This document shows, piece by piece, positions 1 through 10,637 of a DNA stretch of 64,000 bases. A program made the position numbers and the translations under genes. Location of the stretch: positions 1,674,001 through 1,738,000 of the forward strand of contig CP087206.1 of NCBI GenBank assembly GCA_020912385.1, read 5' to 3'. The notes beneath the pieces were generated by a model. It had not been told where the DNA came from. It worked only from the letters and a program-made list of their open reading frames with translations, and made no database searches. Numbering within the stretch: the first letter of the stretch is position 1; each line of letters begins with the position of its first letter. Source of the stretch: Neofusicoccum parvum (taxonomy: Eukaryota; Ascomycota; Dothideomycetes; Botryosphaeriales; Botryosphaeriaceae).

Positions 1-1327
1 ATGATTTTGAAAATGTTCTGCAGCACGATGGACAACAATTCCCGGTCCTTCAACTCTTCCAATAATGCTGGGAGCACCTTCTTTTCCAGCACACTCTTTG
101 GGAATTGGTTCAGCACACGGGGCAGACCACGCATAAATTGCGACTTCTCAGCCGGGGTCTTGGCAGGTAGACTGTCAAGAAAGCGGATGGTGGAGACGAG
201 GATGTTGTCGAAGTACTGCGCTTCCTGGAATTCGCGAGCGTTGAGTCTCTGCGCCGGCCGTCTGGTAATCAGACGGGGGAGCAGACCAGAAGTAATCTCA
301 CGCGGCAGTTTCCCCTTGCAGAGATAGTTGTTGTTCTGCGTTGGTATTGATGACGAGGAAGCAAACAGTCGCTTATAACTGGAAGGGCTCTGATTTGTCT
401 CAAGTGGACTATGATGCGGGGAGTTGTAAAGGGCAATGATCAGCAGGCCCAACGAGAACATGTCTGCCGCAGTGGTGATGTTGGTGTCCATGACGAAGTC
501 AGGAGAGGCGTAGTCGATGTTAAGCTGCACCGTACGTGGCAGGCGGGGGTCGTGGTTGAGAACCTCAGAGAGCGAAATGGGAGTAACAGAGGTGGGCTTG
601 GTAGAGTTCTCGGGCGGGCTGCAGAAGCCCAGGCCGGATATTTTCCAATCAGACTATGGCAAACTACATCAGCACTGCTACAATACAGACGGACGACGAA
701 AGCTTGGCTTCCTACTTTTGCGTTGATGAAGATGGCCTCGGGCGTCAAGTTCGCATGCACAAGGCCAGCACTCTCATGCAAGAAATCAAGACCTTTGGCG
801 ATCTGCAAGAGACCCTTCTGGATCTCCAGCTCGTCAATCTCCAGCTCTCGCCGGCGTCTGGTGCCGTCCTCTTCGACTACGTAGCGGCTGCTGCGACCAC
901 CTGGTCCGCCGCTGCGCTCCTGCTCGTCCTTCTCTTGCAGCAGCCCCGCCAGCGATGCAGTCACAGGCTCGGTCGCGAACATAAGGCCACCGCTACGTGT
1001 CTCCTCCACCGGCTCTGCCAGCTCGAGGATGCTAGGGTGTCGCAGCCGCGCAAGCGAGCTGGCCTCTTTCTTCAAGCGCTCCAGTACCTCCTCGTGCGCC
1101 CTCTTCACAGTGCCGCTGGTCGAGCGCGGCCCAAACCCTCCCCCCTGCGGCTCCAGCGACTTTTTCTCGAAGACGAACACCGAGGCAGGCTTGCCGGTTG
1201 ACTTCTTCTTCGCATCGTAGATTTTCCACGGCCCCGAGGTCGATGACGGCGACGAGCTGATTGTGTAATTGGAGCCGATGTTGGAGGTGAACGACTTCAC
1301 GGCGGACGAGAAGAATTGCGCAGCCAT
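1..1327 (-). CDS. SCY1: SCY1-like pseudokinase, 3' part beyond window
   Basis: SCY1-family proteins are kinase-like HEAT-repeat proteins of clathrin/Golgi traffic and tRNA export. Exons are 1327-716 and 653-1 (continuing off the left edge), joined by a 62-bp GT-AG intron; the join reads INAK|SDWKISGLGF in phase. The kinase-like fold is catalytically degenerate: the HRD motif is replaced by HANLTPE (residues 191-197) and the DFG position by GLGF. After the kinase-like region the sequence SQFMRGLPRVLNQFPKS starts the helical HEAT-type segment typical of SCY1, and the frame is still open at base 1. The ATG at 1327 is chosen because the reading begins MAAQFFSSAVKSF, as in fungal SCY1 proteins. 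It is divergent from BAT1 across 516 bp. Identity is confident; the C-terminus is not visible. Confidence 0.9.
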
Positions 1328-1843
1328 GGCGGCAGCTGGGGCAGCCGGGGCAGCTCAAGGCGCGGCGGGCGGGATGCGGTGATCAGCGAGTGTGGGTTCG
1401 GGGAGCAGCAGCGGCGGCGGCGAAAGGGCGACAGCGGCGATCAAGCAAGGGCACGCATGCCAGTGACGACGGAGCGGGGATGCGCAGGCAGGCTGGCGCG
1501 CGCGGAGACGGCGACGGATTGCACGGAGAGGCCAGGTGTCGCAGGCGAAGCGGCGGGCGTAATAATAGCTGGCGGACTGAGCGTTTTGTCGAGGTGTCGC
1601 GCCCAAGCTGGTGCTGGTGCTCTGCCCCCGGAGCCAGATCAGCCCTGAGTCGCGGCCGCCCGCACGGGCCACCGTCTCCAGCGGCCAGCCAGCCGGTCGG
1701 CATCGGCGCGCGCACACCGAGAGCCGCTCGTAGGGCGCGTGTAGTCATACACATTTCTGGCAACCCCATCTTTCCCCCGACACTGCCCAATTGCTCCTCC
1801 ACCACCCCGTCCCCGGCCCCAATTCGCAGGCCTCTCATCCGCC
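1328..1843. promoter_or_regulatory. Shared divergent promoter, SCY1/BAT1
   Basis: Intergenic 516 bp between two divergently transcribed start codons. The BAT1-proximal end is C-rich and contains a CCAAT-like motif near 1786. No TATA box is obvious. Overlapping open frames here are GC-rich chance frames without domain-like sequence. Confidence 0.5.
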
Positions 1844-3228
1844 ATGCTTCAACAGCGGTCCCAGCGGCTGCTATCGGCCTTCAGCACCCTCTCTGCCCGC
1901 GCCCAGTCGCCGTCGCTCGCATGTCTCGCCGCCCAGCGATGTCGGAGAGCATACAGCGCTCAACCCAAGCTGGCCGAGCTCGACCCTGCGAAGCTGTCCG
2001 TGACCAAGACGACCACTCCCAAGGACCTGCTGCCTCCTCAGGAGCTCGTTTTCGGCCGCACTTTCACTGGTACCTTTCCTGCCCTCTGCTCTCCGCTCCA
2101 AAAATCCCCCAGCCGGTCCGATATCAGACCACAGAGCTGACTATGACTCCCACCAGACCACATGCTCTCGATCGAATGGACCGCCTCGGATGGCTGGCTA
2201 AATCCGCGCATAACCCCATACCAGAACCTGTCGCTTGACCCGGCCACCTGCGTCTTCCACTATGCCTTCGAGTGCTTCGAGGGCATGAAGGCCTACAAGG
2301 ACAAGGAGGGCAAGATCCGGCTGTTCCGGCCGGAGAAGAACATGGCCCGCTTGAACAAGTCGTCCGAGCGCATCGCGCTGCCGAACTTCGACGGCGCCGC
2401 GCTGACCAACCTGATCGCCCAGTTCTGCCAGCTCGAGGAGCGCTTCATCCCGTCGACCCGCGGCTACTCGCTGTACCTGCGGCCGACGATGATCGGCACG
2501 CAGCGCACGCTGGGCGTCGGCCCCCCGGGCTCCGCCCTGCTGTACGTCATCGCCAGCCCCGTCGGCCCGTACTACCCGACGGGCTTCAAGGCCGTGAGCT
2601 TGGAGGCGACCGACTACGCGGTGCGCGCGTGGCCGGGCGGTGTGGGCGACAAGAAGCTGGGCGCCAACTACGCGCCCTGCATCGTGCCGCAGATGCAGGC
2701 CGCGTCGCGCGGCTACCACCAGAACCTGTGGCTGTTCGGCGAGGAGGAGTACGTGACCGAGGTCGGCACCATGAACCTGTTCGCCGCCATCAAGAACAAG
2801 GAGACGGGCCAGAAGGAGCTGCTGACCGCCCCGCTCGACGGCACCATCCTCGAGGGCGTCACGCGCGACTCCATCCTCGGGCTCGCCCGCGAGCGCCTGG
2901 CTCCCGAGGGCTGGAACATCGTCGAGCGCAAGTTCACCATGAAGGAGCTCGCCGACGCCGCCGACGAGGGCCGCATGCTCGAGGTCTTCGGTGCCGGCAC
3001 CGCCGCCGTTGTCAGCCCTGTCAGAAATATCAGCTGGAAGGGTCGTGACGTCGACTGCGGCCTGGAGCCTGGCAAGGAGGCCGGCCCGGTCGCGCAGAAG
3101 GTGTTGGATTGGATGATGGGCATTCAGTACGGAGACGAGAACCACCCTTGGAGGTACGTTACACCCTTGCAACAACCCCCTGCAAACCATTCTGATTGCT
3201 AACGTCCATCCGCAGCTACAAGCTCTAA
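1844..3228 (+). CDS. BAT1: Branched-chain amino acid aminotransferase, mitochondrial
   Basis: A PLP enzyme of aminotransferase class IV that interconverts Leu/Ile/Val and their 2-oxo acids with 2-oxoglutarate/glutamate. Exons are 1844-2069, 2157-3153 and 3216-3228, giving 411 aa, normal for eukaryotic BCATs. The last exon carries only the final residues (W-S-Y-K-L-stop). The N-terminus is Arg/Ser/Ala-rich without acidic residues (residues 1-38), a typical matrix-targeting presequence, so the mitochondrial isoform is inferred. Landmarks are FECFEGMKAY, LRPTMIGT, the PLP-lysine motif DKKLGANYAP (Lys about residue 242) and the phosphate-cup region EVFGAGTAAVVSPV. It is divergent from SCY1 and convergent with RPL35. 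Codons are strongly GC-ending, as expected of a highly expressed gene. Confidence 0.96.
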
Positions 3229-4029
3229 GTTTCCAGCAACGTTATCTACAAAAGTACTTAGAGGCTCTTAGATTCCACGAACCACATACGGAGGCAAGCA
3301 TTGGCTTGATCATATTTCCTTGTTATTTTGCGGCGATATCTCTCAAAACGGGAGAATTTAGCGGATGATGGCACCGGCGTCGAGTAGAGTCAATTCCTCA
3401 TTGGGTTTGCGCACGCAGGAGCGTGCTCCACACCATGATGTCCTAAACGTGAACATGTGTCGAGAGAAATGAATTGTCATGGTCGGTGACGTGAGCTCAC
3501 AGGCCGACGCGTTCGCTAATTGAAGGTCAAATCCCAAAAGATCAATGGTCATTCTAGGTGGGGGAGGTAATTTTAGAAGTGGTATGAGCTCGTGCGTAGA
3601 AAACAGTCTGCGGCGGGTGCAGAATTGGCTGGGAAATCATCTCAAGTTGGTGTCGGGCAAAGTTTTCCCCCAGGAGATGCTGTTGAGAGGAAATAGAAGA
3701 TAGTGCAAGGGCTGCGAACACTAGGGTCCTTGGATGATGGGCATATTGAGAAACTTTTTTTGTGCATTTGGGTATACCACTGCCTTTCCTCAAATCATGC
3801 ACATGACATTTTGCGTGAACCGCACCCGTTCATCATTTTCCTTTTGTTTCCTTTGGGACTTCGGAATCCATTCGGTCTCGTAAACTTTCTTCTTTTTAAG
3901 CCACCTTATTTTCGGTAAGGTACATCGCGGAAACCCCACCAGTAGTTTGCAAACCCGAATTCGATAGCCCCGCAGGAAAATGCCTCAGATGTAGCCGGAA
4001 AAGAAACCAGAAGACACCACGCCCGAAAT
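3229..4029. other. Convergent 3' region, no gene seen
   Basis: About 800 bp between the stop codons of BAT1 (+) and RPL35 (-), lower in GC than the flanking coding DNA. Only short open frames occur, and none has domain-like sequence. It probably holds the two 3' UTRs. Confidence 0.6.
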
Positions 4030-4734
4030 TTAAGCCTGTTGGAGAAAACCAATCAGCATGCCATTTGAAATTTGTCGGAATTAAAAATTCGTAGCAGGGG
4101 AAGCGGTGGGCGGCGATGGTATGCGTGTTGTTGTCTGTCATACCTTGACGGCGTAAACCCTCTGGGGGAAGTGGATCTGCTTCTTCTTCTCCTTCTCGGT
4201 GACCAGGGAGGCCTCGTGCTTGGTTAACCGCCTGCGCATGGCGCGGGTTTGCTTGCGGCGGAGATCGAGCGGCAGGTACTTCTTGCCCTTGTAGAAGAGG
4301 CGGAGCTGCTCACGCTGGTTCTTGTTGATGATGGTGAGAACACGAGCGATCGACTTGCGGACGTCGTGGCTGCAAAAGAAAAACCCGTTAGCCTTCGATT
4401 TCCTCCGAAGTGACCATTTTCCTCCTCAAGTGCGGTGGTGGTGGTGCAGGTGTCGCAAGCTTTTGCATGCCGCATCGTGTGCGCACTGTGCCGGGGCCTG
4501 GGACGGGGAAGTCGTACATCTTGGTGAGCTTGGAGGAAGCACCGCCAGCGATCTTCTGGGTGCGCAGACCGACGAGCTCGGTCTTCAGCTCATCGAGCTG
4601 CTTCTTGAGGTCCTCCTTGCTCTTGCCCACGAGCTGGCTGGCCTTGACCTTTGCGGACGACTGTAGCACGCAACCGTTAGCCGGACATCCTGGCGGCGCA
4701 TTGCAGCATCGGGCTCGCGGGGCGGGCTCACCAT
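4030..4734 (-). CDS. RPL35: 60S ribosomal protein L35 (uL29)
   Basis: Large-subunit ribosomal protein at the polypeptide exit tunnel. Four exons are proposed: 4734-4732 (the ATG alone), 4660-4518, 4369-4144 and 4035-4030 (GCT TAA), giving 125 aa. The protein starts [19 protein letters not shown] and continues [16 protein letters not shown], both diagnostic of L35. The last intron is an inference: its donor GTATGA directly follows AAG, a GCTGAT branch point lies 15-20 nt before an AACAG acceptor, and splicing restores the conserved ending AVKA. Without that splice the frame would stop at 4138 with AVKV. It shares a 303-bp divergent promoter with GOS1. Confidence 0.93.
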
Positions 4735-5037
4735 TTTGGCGAGTTATAGACTGGGCGGCGGTGTGTCGTCGTCGAGGGGTATGGGTTGTCGTCGTCGTCG
4801 GTCGTCTCGATCGAAAAGGCGTGCGCTCGCTAGGTTGAACGAGATTTCGACAGTCGGTGCGGTCGGCGCCTCGCTTACGAAAAACGCCGACCGACCCGCC
4901 CATGGCGCCAAGCCGCAACCCTGCCGCCGCCAGCGCCTGCCACTGCCATCACGTGTAAGAGGTGTCGCTCACTGCGCACATCCCAGTCTCCACTGACCTC
5001 ACCACACTCCCGCATCTCCAGACGCTCCTCCGCAAAC
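4735..5037. promoter_or_regulatory. Divergent promoter, RPL35/GOS1
   Basis: A 303-bp spacer between divergent start codons. It contains a GTC trinucleotide run near 4786-4802 and no clear TATA box, as is usual for fungal ribosomal protein genes. Confidence 0.45.
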
Positions 5038-5874
5038 ATGGCCTCCACAGGCGGCGGCTGGGCACAGCTGCGCCAGCAGGCCCGCTCCTTGGAAACGCAG
5101 GTACAACCTCCGCCGCCGCGCGCCCTGCGCCGCTACCAGAGCAGCCCCAGCTAACGACAGCTCCTCCGCAGACAGAATCGCTGTTCCACACCTATTCGCA
5201 GTATGCCTCCATGACGAACATCCCCCCGAAGCCCACCGACGAGGAAACACGCACCGAGTCGCAGATACGCGAGCTGCTCGAGAAGGTACTTGGCCAACCT
5301 CTCCAACCGCCCTGCCTTCCACCACGGCATTCCAGACCTCACAACGGAGATATACTGACTACACCGGTAGCGCGACAACCTCATCGGCCAGCTCACGCGC
5401 CTCCTCGACTCCTCCGCCGACCTGACGTCCTCGGCGCTGAAGCAAAACAACCTCGCGCGGCACCGCGAAGTGCTGGCCGACCACCGGCGCGAGCTGTCGC
5501 GGCTCAAGACGACCATCTCGACGGCGCGCGACCGCGCGAACCTGCTGTCGGACGTGCGCTCCGACATCGACGCGTACCGCTCCGCCAACCCGGGCCAGGC
5601 CGAGGCCGACTACATGCTCGACGAGCGGCGCCGCATCGACAACTCGCACAACATGGCCGACTCGGTGCTCAGCCAGGCCTACGCCGTCAACGAGAACTTT
5701 GGCTTCCAGCGCGAGACGCTGGCCAGCATCAACCGCCGCATCACCGGCGCCGCCAGCCAGGTCCCCGGCCTCAACTCGCTCATGACCCGCATCAGCGCGA
5801 AGAAGAGGCGCGACGGCATCATCTTGGGCAGCTTCATCGCCTTTTGCTTCCTCATGCTGTTCTTCTTTTCGTGA
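5038..5874 (+). CDS. GOS1: Golgi Qb-SNARE GOS1 (GS28 homologue)
   Basis: A v-/t-SNARE of intra-Golgi and endosome-to-Golgi vesicle fusion. Exons are 5038-5100, 5172-5285 and 5371-5874, giving 226 aa, the family's normal size. The N-terminus MASTGGGWAQLRQQARSLE matches the GS28/Gos1 opening. A helical Habc-like region is followed by the SNARE motif around residues 130-195 (ADSVLSQAYAVNENFGFQRE, with the central-layer Gln). The protein ends in a single C-terminal membrane anchor (GIILGSFIAFCFLMLFFFS) with almost no lumenal tail. Both introns are phase 0 and keep the frame. The downstream neighbour ATP10 is convergent. Confidence 0.95.
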
Positions 5875-6288
5875 AGTAATGCGGATGAAACGAGCATCGT
5901 TGGGCCGTGGGCCGTTGGACTTATTACTTGACACATTTTTGTTTTGGGTCGTCATGAATGGTTCCCTGCAAGGCGTACGGATATCCCCTCCTGTGGGACT
6001 GGGATTGTTTTTCGGACAAGGAGTTTTGGGTGAAAGCTAGCAGGCGGTCTCTTCATGCTGTTCATTGAGAGCATTGCATTATTTGTACAGGGTTTTCCAT
6101 CTCGTCAACCTATTGCAACCGGCTGCCAAAATCTCCCTCTTTTGTTTGACATAGCCTGAGGAGTAGATTATTTCAGTGATTTCCGCGCCAGAAATTTTGC
6201 CGTCAATATCCGCGCACGATTGATATAGCCTCTAGAACGCCCATTCGTCTCATATCGTAACTTCAATCAATCCTCAACCCACCAGTAT
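5875..6288. other. Convergent 3' region GOS1/ATP10, no gene seen
   Basis: A 414-bp AT-richer spacer between two convergent stop codons. No open frame of note; probable 3' UTRs. Confidence 0.6.
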
Positions 6289-7522
6289 TCATGACGTCGC
6301 TGCCTTCTTCTTTCCAGACTCCTCCTTATGCCCGGCCGTCGCCTCCCCAACCAGCATCTTCAGCCCCTTGTTCAAATACTCTCTCTCATCACCCTCCGCA
6401 TCCCCGCTCGCCGCCCACCTGATCCTACACGCTCCATCCACCAAGAACACGTACCCAACCTTCTCATTCATGATGCCCAGATTCTCCTTGATCTCATCGG
6501 TAATCCCCCTCCGCACGATGAAATACCGCTCCCAATCCTCCTCCTCGCGCTCCCTCCGCAGCCTCCCCTTGAACAACCCCAGCACCCACGCGCGCATCAC
6601 GTTCGGCTCCACGTTGACCTCGACGCACTGCGCGACGCCGCGGTTCGCGTCCAGGAGGCCCCTGAGCGCGGGGTTGGCGGCGGGCGCGGTGAAAGTAGCG
6701 ACCTGCTGGCGCGCCCACTCGGACGAGTAGACGCACACGAGCGAGACGCGGTTGAGCAGCGCGAGCGTCGTGTCGCGGGGCGCGCGGCCGGCGGCGCCGG
6801 GCGCCAGCGTGGCGCCCACGAAGTTGGGGAAGAAGAGCGCGCGGTCGGCGCGGAAGATGCGCGGGTTGGCGAGGAAGGACTTGCCCGAGCGGTACTGCAT
6901 GTTGGTGAAGTCGCGGAAGTAGGGTTTGGAGACTTGTTTGGTGCTGTGGTGGGGGAGGGACGCGTTAGTGGGTTTTTTCCCTTCTTTTTCTTTTCTCGTG
7001 GGGCTGCGATTGGGGGGTGGGTGGAGGGTGGAGGGTGTGGTGAGTGTGCGGGGGGAAAACGTACAGTTCCTTCCGCCGCTGCAGGTGCTTGTCGTAGTCC
7101 ACGAAGTCGTCCCGCCGCTGCTGCAAGCTCCGTTTGTCCTCCCCGGAGTTGTCGCCTGGCACCGGTGGCCGGTGGAACCCGATCGGGCGCCCCAGCACCT
7201 GCGGCGTGAAGCCTTCCTGCTTGCTCGGCGCCTTGTAGCTCGCGGGGCCCTGGCCGAGCTCGTTTTTCTTCTCCTGCGCTGCTCTAGCGATCGCTGCCGC
7301 TGCCGAGTCTTGTTCTGCTGCTTCTGGGTTCGTTGTTGTGGGCGGCTTGTCGGATTGTCTGTCGGGTTGCTGTTGCGGAGGTGGTGGTGTGCTGCTGTAC
7401 TGCAGACGTGCAGAGGGTTGCAGCGCGCGCGCCTGGCGCAGCTGGCAGACACGGCATATCGATGGCGATGCGGTGGGGTTGAGCTGGGCGAATTGGCGCA
7501 GGGGAGCGCGGCGCGTGAGCAT
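6289..7522 (-). CDS. ATP10: Mitochondrial ATP synthase assembly factor ATP10
   Basis: ATP10 is an inner-membrane chaperone that helps assemble subunit 6 (Atp6) into the Fo sector. Two exons, 7522-7065 and 6943-6289, are joined by a 121-bp intron (donor GTACGT, acceptor CACAG; the join reads [12 protein letters not shown]). The product is 370 aa. Residues 1-40 are Arg-rich and act as a likely presequence ([16 protein letters not shown]), followed by a Pro/Gln/Ala-rich linker. The family domain runs from about residue 155 and includes [42 protein letters not shown] and the C-terminal [17 protein letters not shown]. The ATG at 7522 is the first in frame with the presequence. Confidence 0.93.
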
Positions 7523-8271
7523 GGCGGCGGCGGATGTGGTGGTTGTGGATGACGGAAGACGGTGCTGCAAGCTACGAAAAGTTGCGGCGCAGCGGCTAGA
7601 GCTTCCTTGCCCGCCGTCTTGGCGGCGGATTGGAGGGCAGGGGTCCACGGCAATCTTAACACCAGGCCATCGTCTGTTTATTCTCGGGATCCTTGGGGTG
7701 TCTGTGACCGATAGTGCGCGAAAGTTTAAATTTTCTCCTGGGTTCGATAGTATCCGCCTTGGCTGGGAGAGCAAAAGTATGTTTGCTCCGCGTGTAAGGT
7801 TATTTTTTGTGTTCAAGATCTCATGACAAAAATTACGTCTACAATTTACGAACACAATTCCACTGCTATGGGAGAAACCCACGCTGGTTTGATTAGCTGA
7901 GCTTTTCCCACCGTGCACCCCTTTCCAACATTGAAAGTCTGTCTAGCGGGTGCATCCGCATTTTTAAACATGCAGGATTCAACGCCAGCGTACCAAGCAT
8001 TCTCGTCTCCACCAATCACTCGCAGCACATGGCAATCATTGTCTCACAGGATAGTAGTCAGGAACGTGTAAAACATTACTCATTAGTCGTAGGAACAGCA
8101 GAGAGTACGCCCATGATGCAAGTGTGTCTTTCCCCCGATGCAGCCAGCTCCTCGTCCTTCCCCGCACCCGGTCCAATCACCATGCAATGCAACCCCGCTC
8201 TTTCTTCATGCACGAAGAGGGTTCCCCCCAGCTTCTGCTTGCGAACCTGCCTGATGGGGAAGGCAACGGAT
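7523..8271. other. ATP10 promoter and cerato-platanin 3' flank
   Basis: A 749-bp spacer upstream of ATP10 and downstream of the cerato-platanin stop, both on the minus strand. GC drops in 7660-8150. No supportable gene was found. Confidence 0.5.
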
Positions 8272-8746
8272 TTACAAGCCGCAGTTGCTGAGCGGGACCT
8301 CGGCGGTCGTGGCCTCGATGCGGCCGAGAGCGGCAGCCTGGCCGTTGGTGAGGTCGTTCAAGGCGGCCTGGGCAATGTTGAAGCCGGAGCCGGCGTGGTC
8401 GATGGCGAGGACGTTGATGGTCTTGCCGTTGTAGGTCAGGGAGTAGCACTTGCCGCACTGTTTGGGTCGTTAGCGGGTGTCTTCAGAAAAGGTGCTGTCC
8501 GGTGCAACTCACGTTGGCAGAGCCCCAGCCGGCAATGGTGTCAGAGCCACCAATGTAGGGGAACTTGGAGACGGCGCCCTGAGTCTGCCAGCCGTACTTG
8601 GTGATCAGGCCGTTGACGCCGTCGGAGCAAGAGACAGCAGTCAGAGAGCGGCCGGCATCGTCGTAGCCGGTGTCGTAGGAGACGCTGGTGGCCGAGGTCA
8701 TGGCGACCATGGAGGCGAGAGAAGCGAGGATGGTGGTGAACTGCAT
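8272..8746 (-). CDS. Secreted cerato-platanin family protein (SnodProt1-like)
   Basis: Cerato-platanins are small secreted expansin-fold proteins found in fungal walls and culture filtrates; they bind chitin oligomers and can trigger plant defences. Exons are 8746-8513 and 8457-8272, giving 139 aa, the normal size. Residues 1-19 form a signal peptide ([19 protein letters not shown]). The mature domain starts [15 protein letters not shown] and includes [25 protein letters not shown], then across the phase-0 intron [22 protein letters not shown] and the terminal SNCGL. The four cysteines forming the two conserved disulfides are all present. A TATA box lies about 115 bp upstream, consistent with inducible expression. 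The protein appears intact. Confidence 0.96.
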
Positions 8747-10637
8747 TGTGGCGGTGGTTGTTGGGTTGGTGGTGATTAGAGATTATCAATGTAGCTGATG
8801 CTTGGTTGGGTGGAATGCTGGTGGTGATGATGGCCAGATGGAGAGCGGAAGAGATGGATCTTTATAGCCGTCTGTCTCTCTGTCCTACCCAGCAGCTCGC
8901 ACCTACCATGGATGGAGGCTCGTAAAGACCCCTCCTCGCCGCAGTGTTGCTCCCACTGCGGCCGTCGTAGCATCCACGATCCGAGCCTCAGATCACCAGG
9001 TGCGTCCGTGACGGCCAATCAGCGGGCCGACCTCGTAAAAGGACAGCCCCATGTGTCGACAAGTGCTCTCCTAAGCCCAAAGCGCGAAGGCACCGATCCC
9101 CGTTGTAGGTCACTTCCAGTAGAGCACTAGTCCTAGCTCATGCCACCCCGGCCGGCCATAGCTCCTTCCCACAGCCCTCGCAGGTGTACAGCCGCAAAGG
9201 TGTGAGACTGGTGCTTTTTCTCCGGGCCGGCCGGTCTTACGTGCATCAGCGCGGCCGTCCGCTCAGTTCTCCTGTGGCACCAGGGAGCTGGCGGAAGCAA
9301 ACACCGAGTCTCGGAGCTGCAGTCGCGCAGTGCGGACCATCATCCGATGCCTGCTCTGGCTGGGCGCAAATACGAACAGAGAGCTGCATCCCCCGCCTCC
9401 CGTGCGAGCGCGAAGTGGCAGCGATCATCGGCGGTGAGCTGGGGTTCTCTTCACGGCATCCCCACAGTTCGCAGTCTACCTGCTGCCGCCGCTGCAAGGG
9501 CCCTGGGGGCGGCAGGGGCGCGCGCAGGAGCATTTGGCGAGGCGGAGGTGGCAGCAGAGCGTGGTATTCTTGGCGGAAGAGGAGAAGGCGGAGGCAACGT
9601 CACGAGCGCCGGCGTCAGAGGCAGAGGCGCGGTGGGAGGACAGAGACAGGCGGCGGCGCGCGGGAAAGGCGTCCTGCGCGTGTTCGGCTATCGGGCGCGC
9701 CCCAAAAATAGCAGCACGCGCCCCAGCCCTCTCAGAGCGCTCTCCCTCTGTCTCTCTCCACAGAAGCCCGGATCACGAGCGCGGGCGTGTTTGCGCTGTC
9801 GGCCTACCAGTCCAGCGCCCGCGCTCTCGCCGTCGCTGCCGTCGCCGCCGTCGCCCGCTGCGCCGTGAGGATGCGATCCCAGCGCCGGCGACAGCGCAGC
9901 AGCAAAATACGAGCACTATTGCATTCCTCTGGATTCCTCTGCTGCGCCCGCCAGCGAAGTGCTTAGAAGGGCGCTCGCCGTCGCTGTTCGGGGTTCGAGA
10001 AGGCTCGCCGTTACGAGGGAAAGACGTCACGGTGAGGTCCAATACGGCAGACGGGACGTCGGTCCACTGCATCCAGCAATATCACCGCCGCCTCATGCCG
10101 CCATCCCGGCCGCCGCGGACAGTGCTTGCTTTGATGTCACGGCTTGCAGCCGATCCAGCGTGAGGCCACTCTTGGTTCCCTGGCCGGCGTAATTAATAAC
10201 AAACAAGCAATAATCTGCCCCGAGACAGGCGTTCACTTCTCACTGCAACATCAGTCACATCACCTGTCTTTGGAGATGGCGGGCGGACGGGAAAAGTCGG
10301 TCTTTCCGCCCAACAAATCTGCTTCTCTTTTGGGGCTTCGCGCCCAGAATACAGGAGGTCAGAGCAAGGCAGATCCCTGACGGTCAAGGAGCTTGGGGCA
10401 TCTGCAGCCCCCCTCGTCCTGACAACACCACAACTCCGCTCCGCACAAACACCTCGGACCACCGCCAGTGAAGGAACACGAACTTCTCGACCTGATCTTC
10501 GGCCACCAGAGTGCTAATCACGGAGGGGTCGACTTGCGCCCACCGGATGCCAATGCCGCTCGTTTCCCAACACAGCCGCCGTGATTGCGGGGGAAAACAC
10601 TCTCAAAGAAATCTTCCCACCCGAAGGTCACCATCAC
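8747..10637. other. 1.9-kb spacer, cerato-platanin promoter, no gene seen
   Basis: Upstream of cerato-platanin and downstream of the His-rich gene at 10638, both on the minus strand. Several GC-rich open frames (for example 9534-10163) are Arg/Ala/Pro-rich with no domain-like sequence and were rejected. There is a purine-rich patch around 9500-9680. No RNA gene was recognised. Confidence 0.5.
8861..8866 (-). promoter_or_regulatory. TATA box of cerato-platanin gene
   Basis: TATAAA on the minus strand, 115-120 bp upstream of the ATG at 8746, a typical fungal TATA-to-start spacing. Confidence 0.55.

Noticed and set aside
2198..3190. 330-codon open frame antisense to BAT1
   Set aside because: Shadow of a GC3-rich coding exon; the aminotransferase on the other strand fully explains the region.
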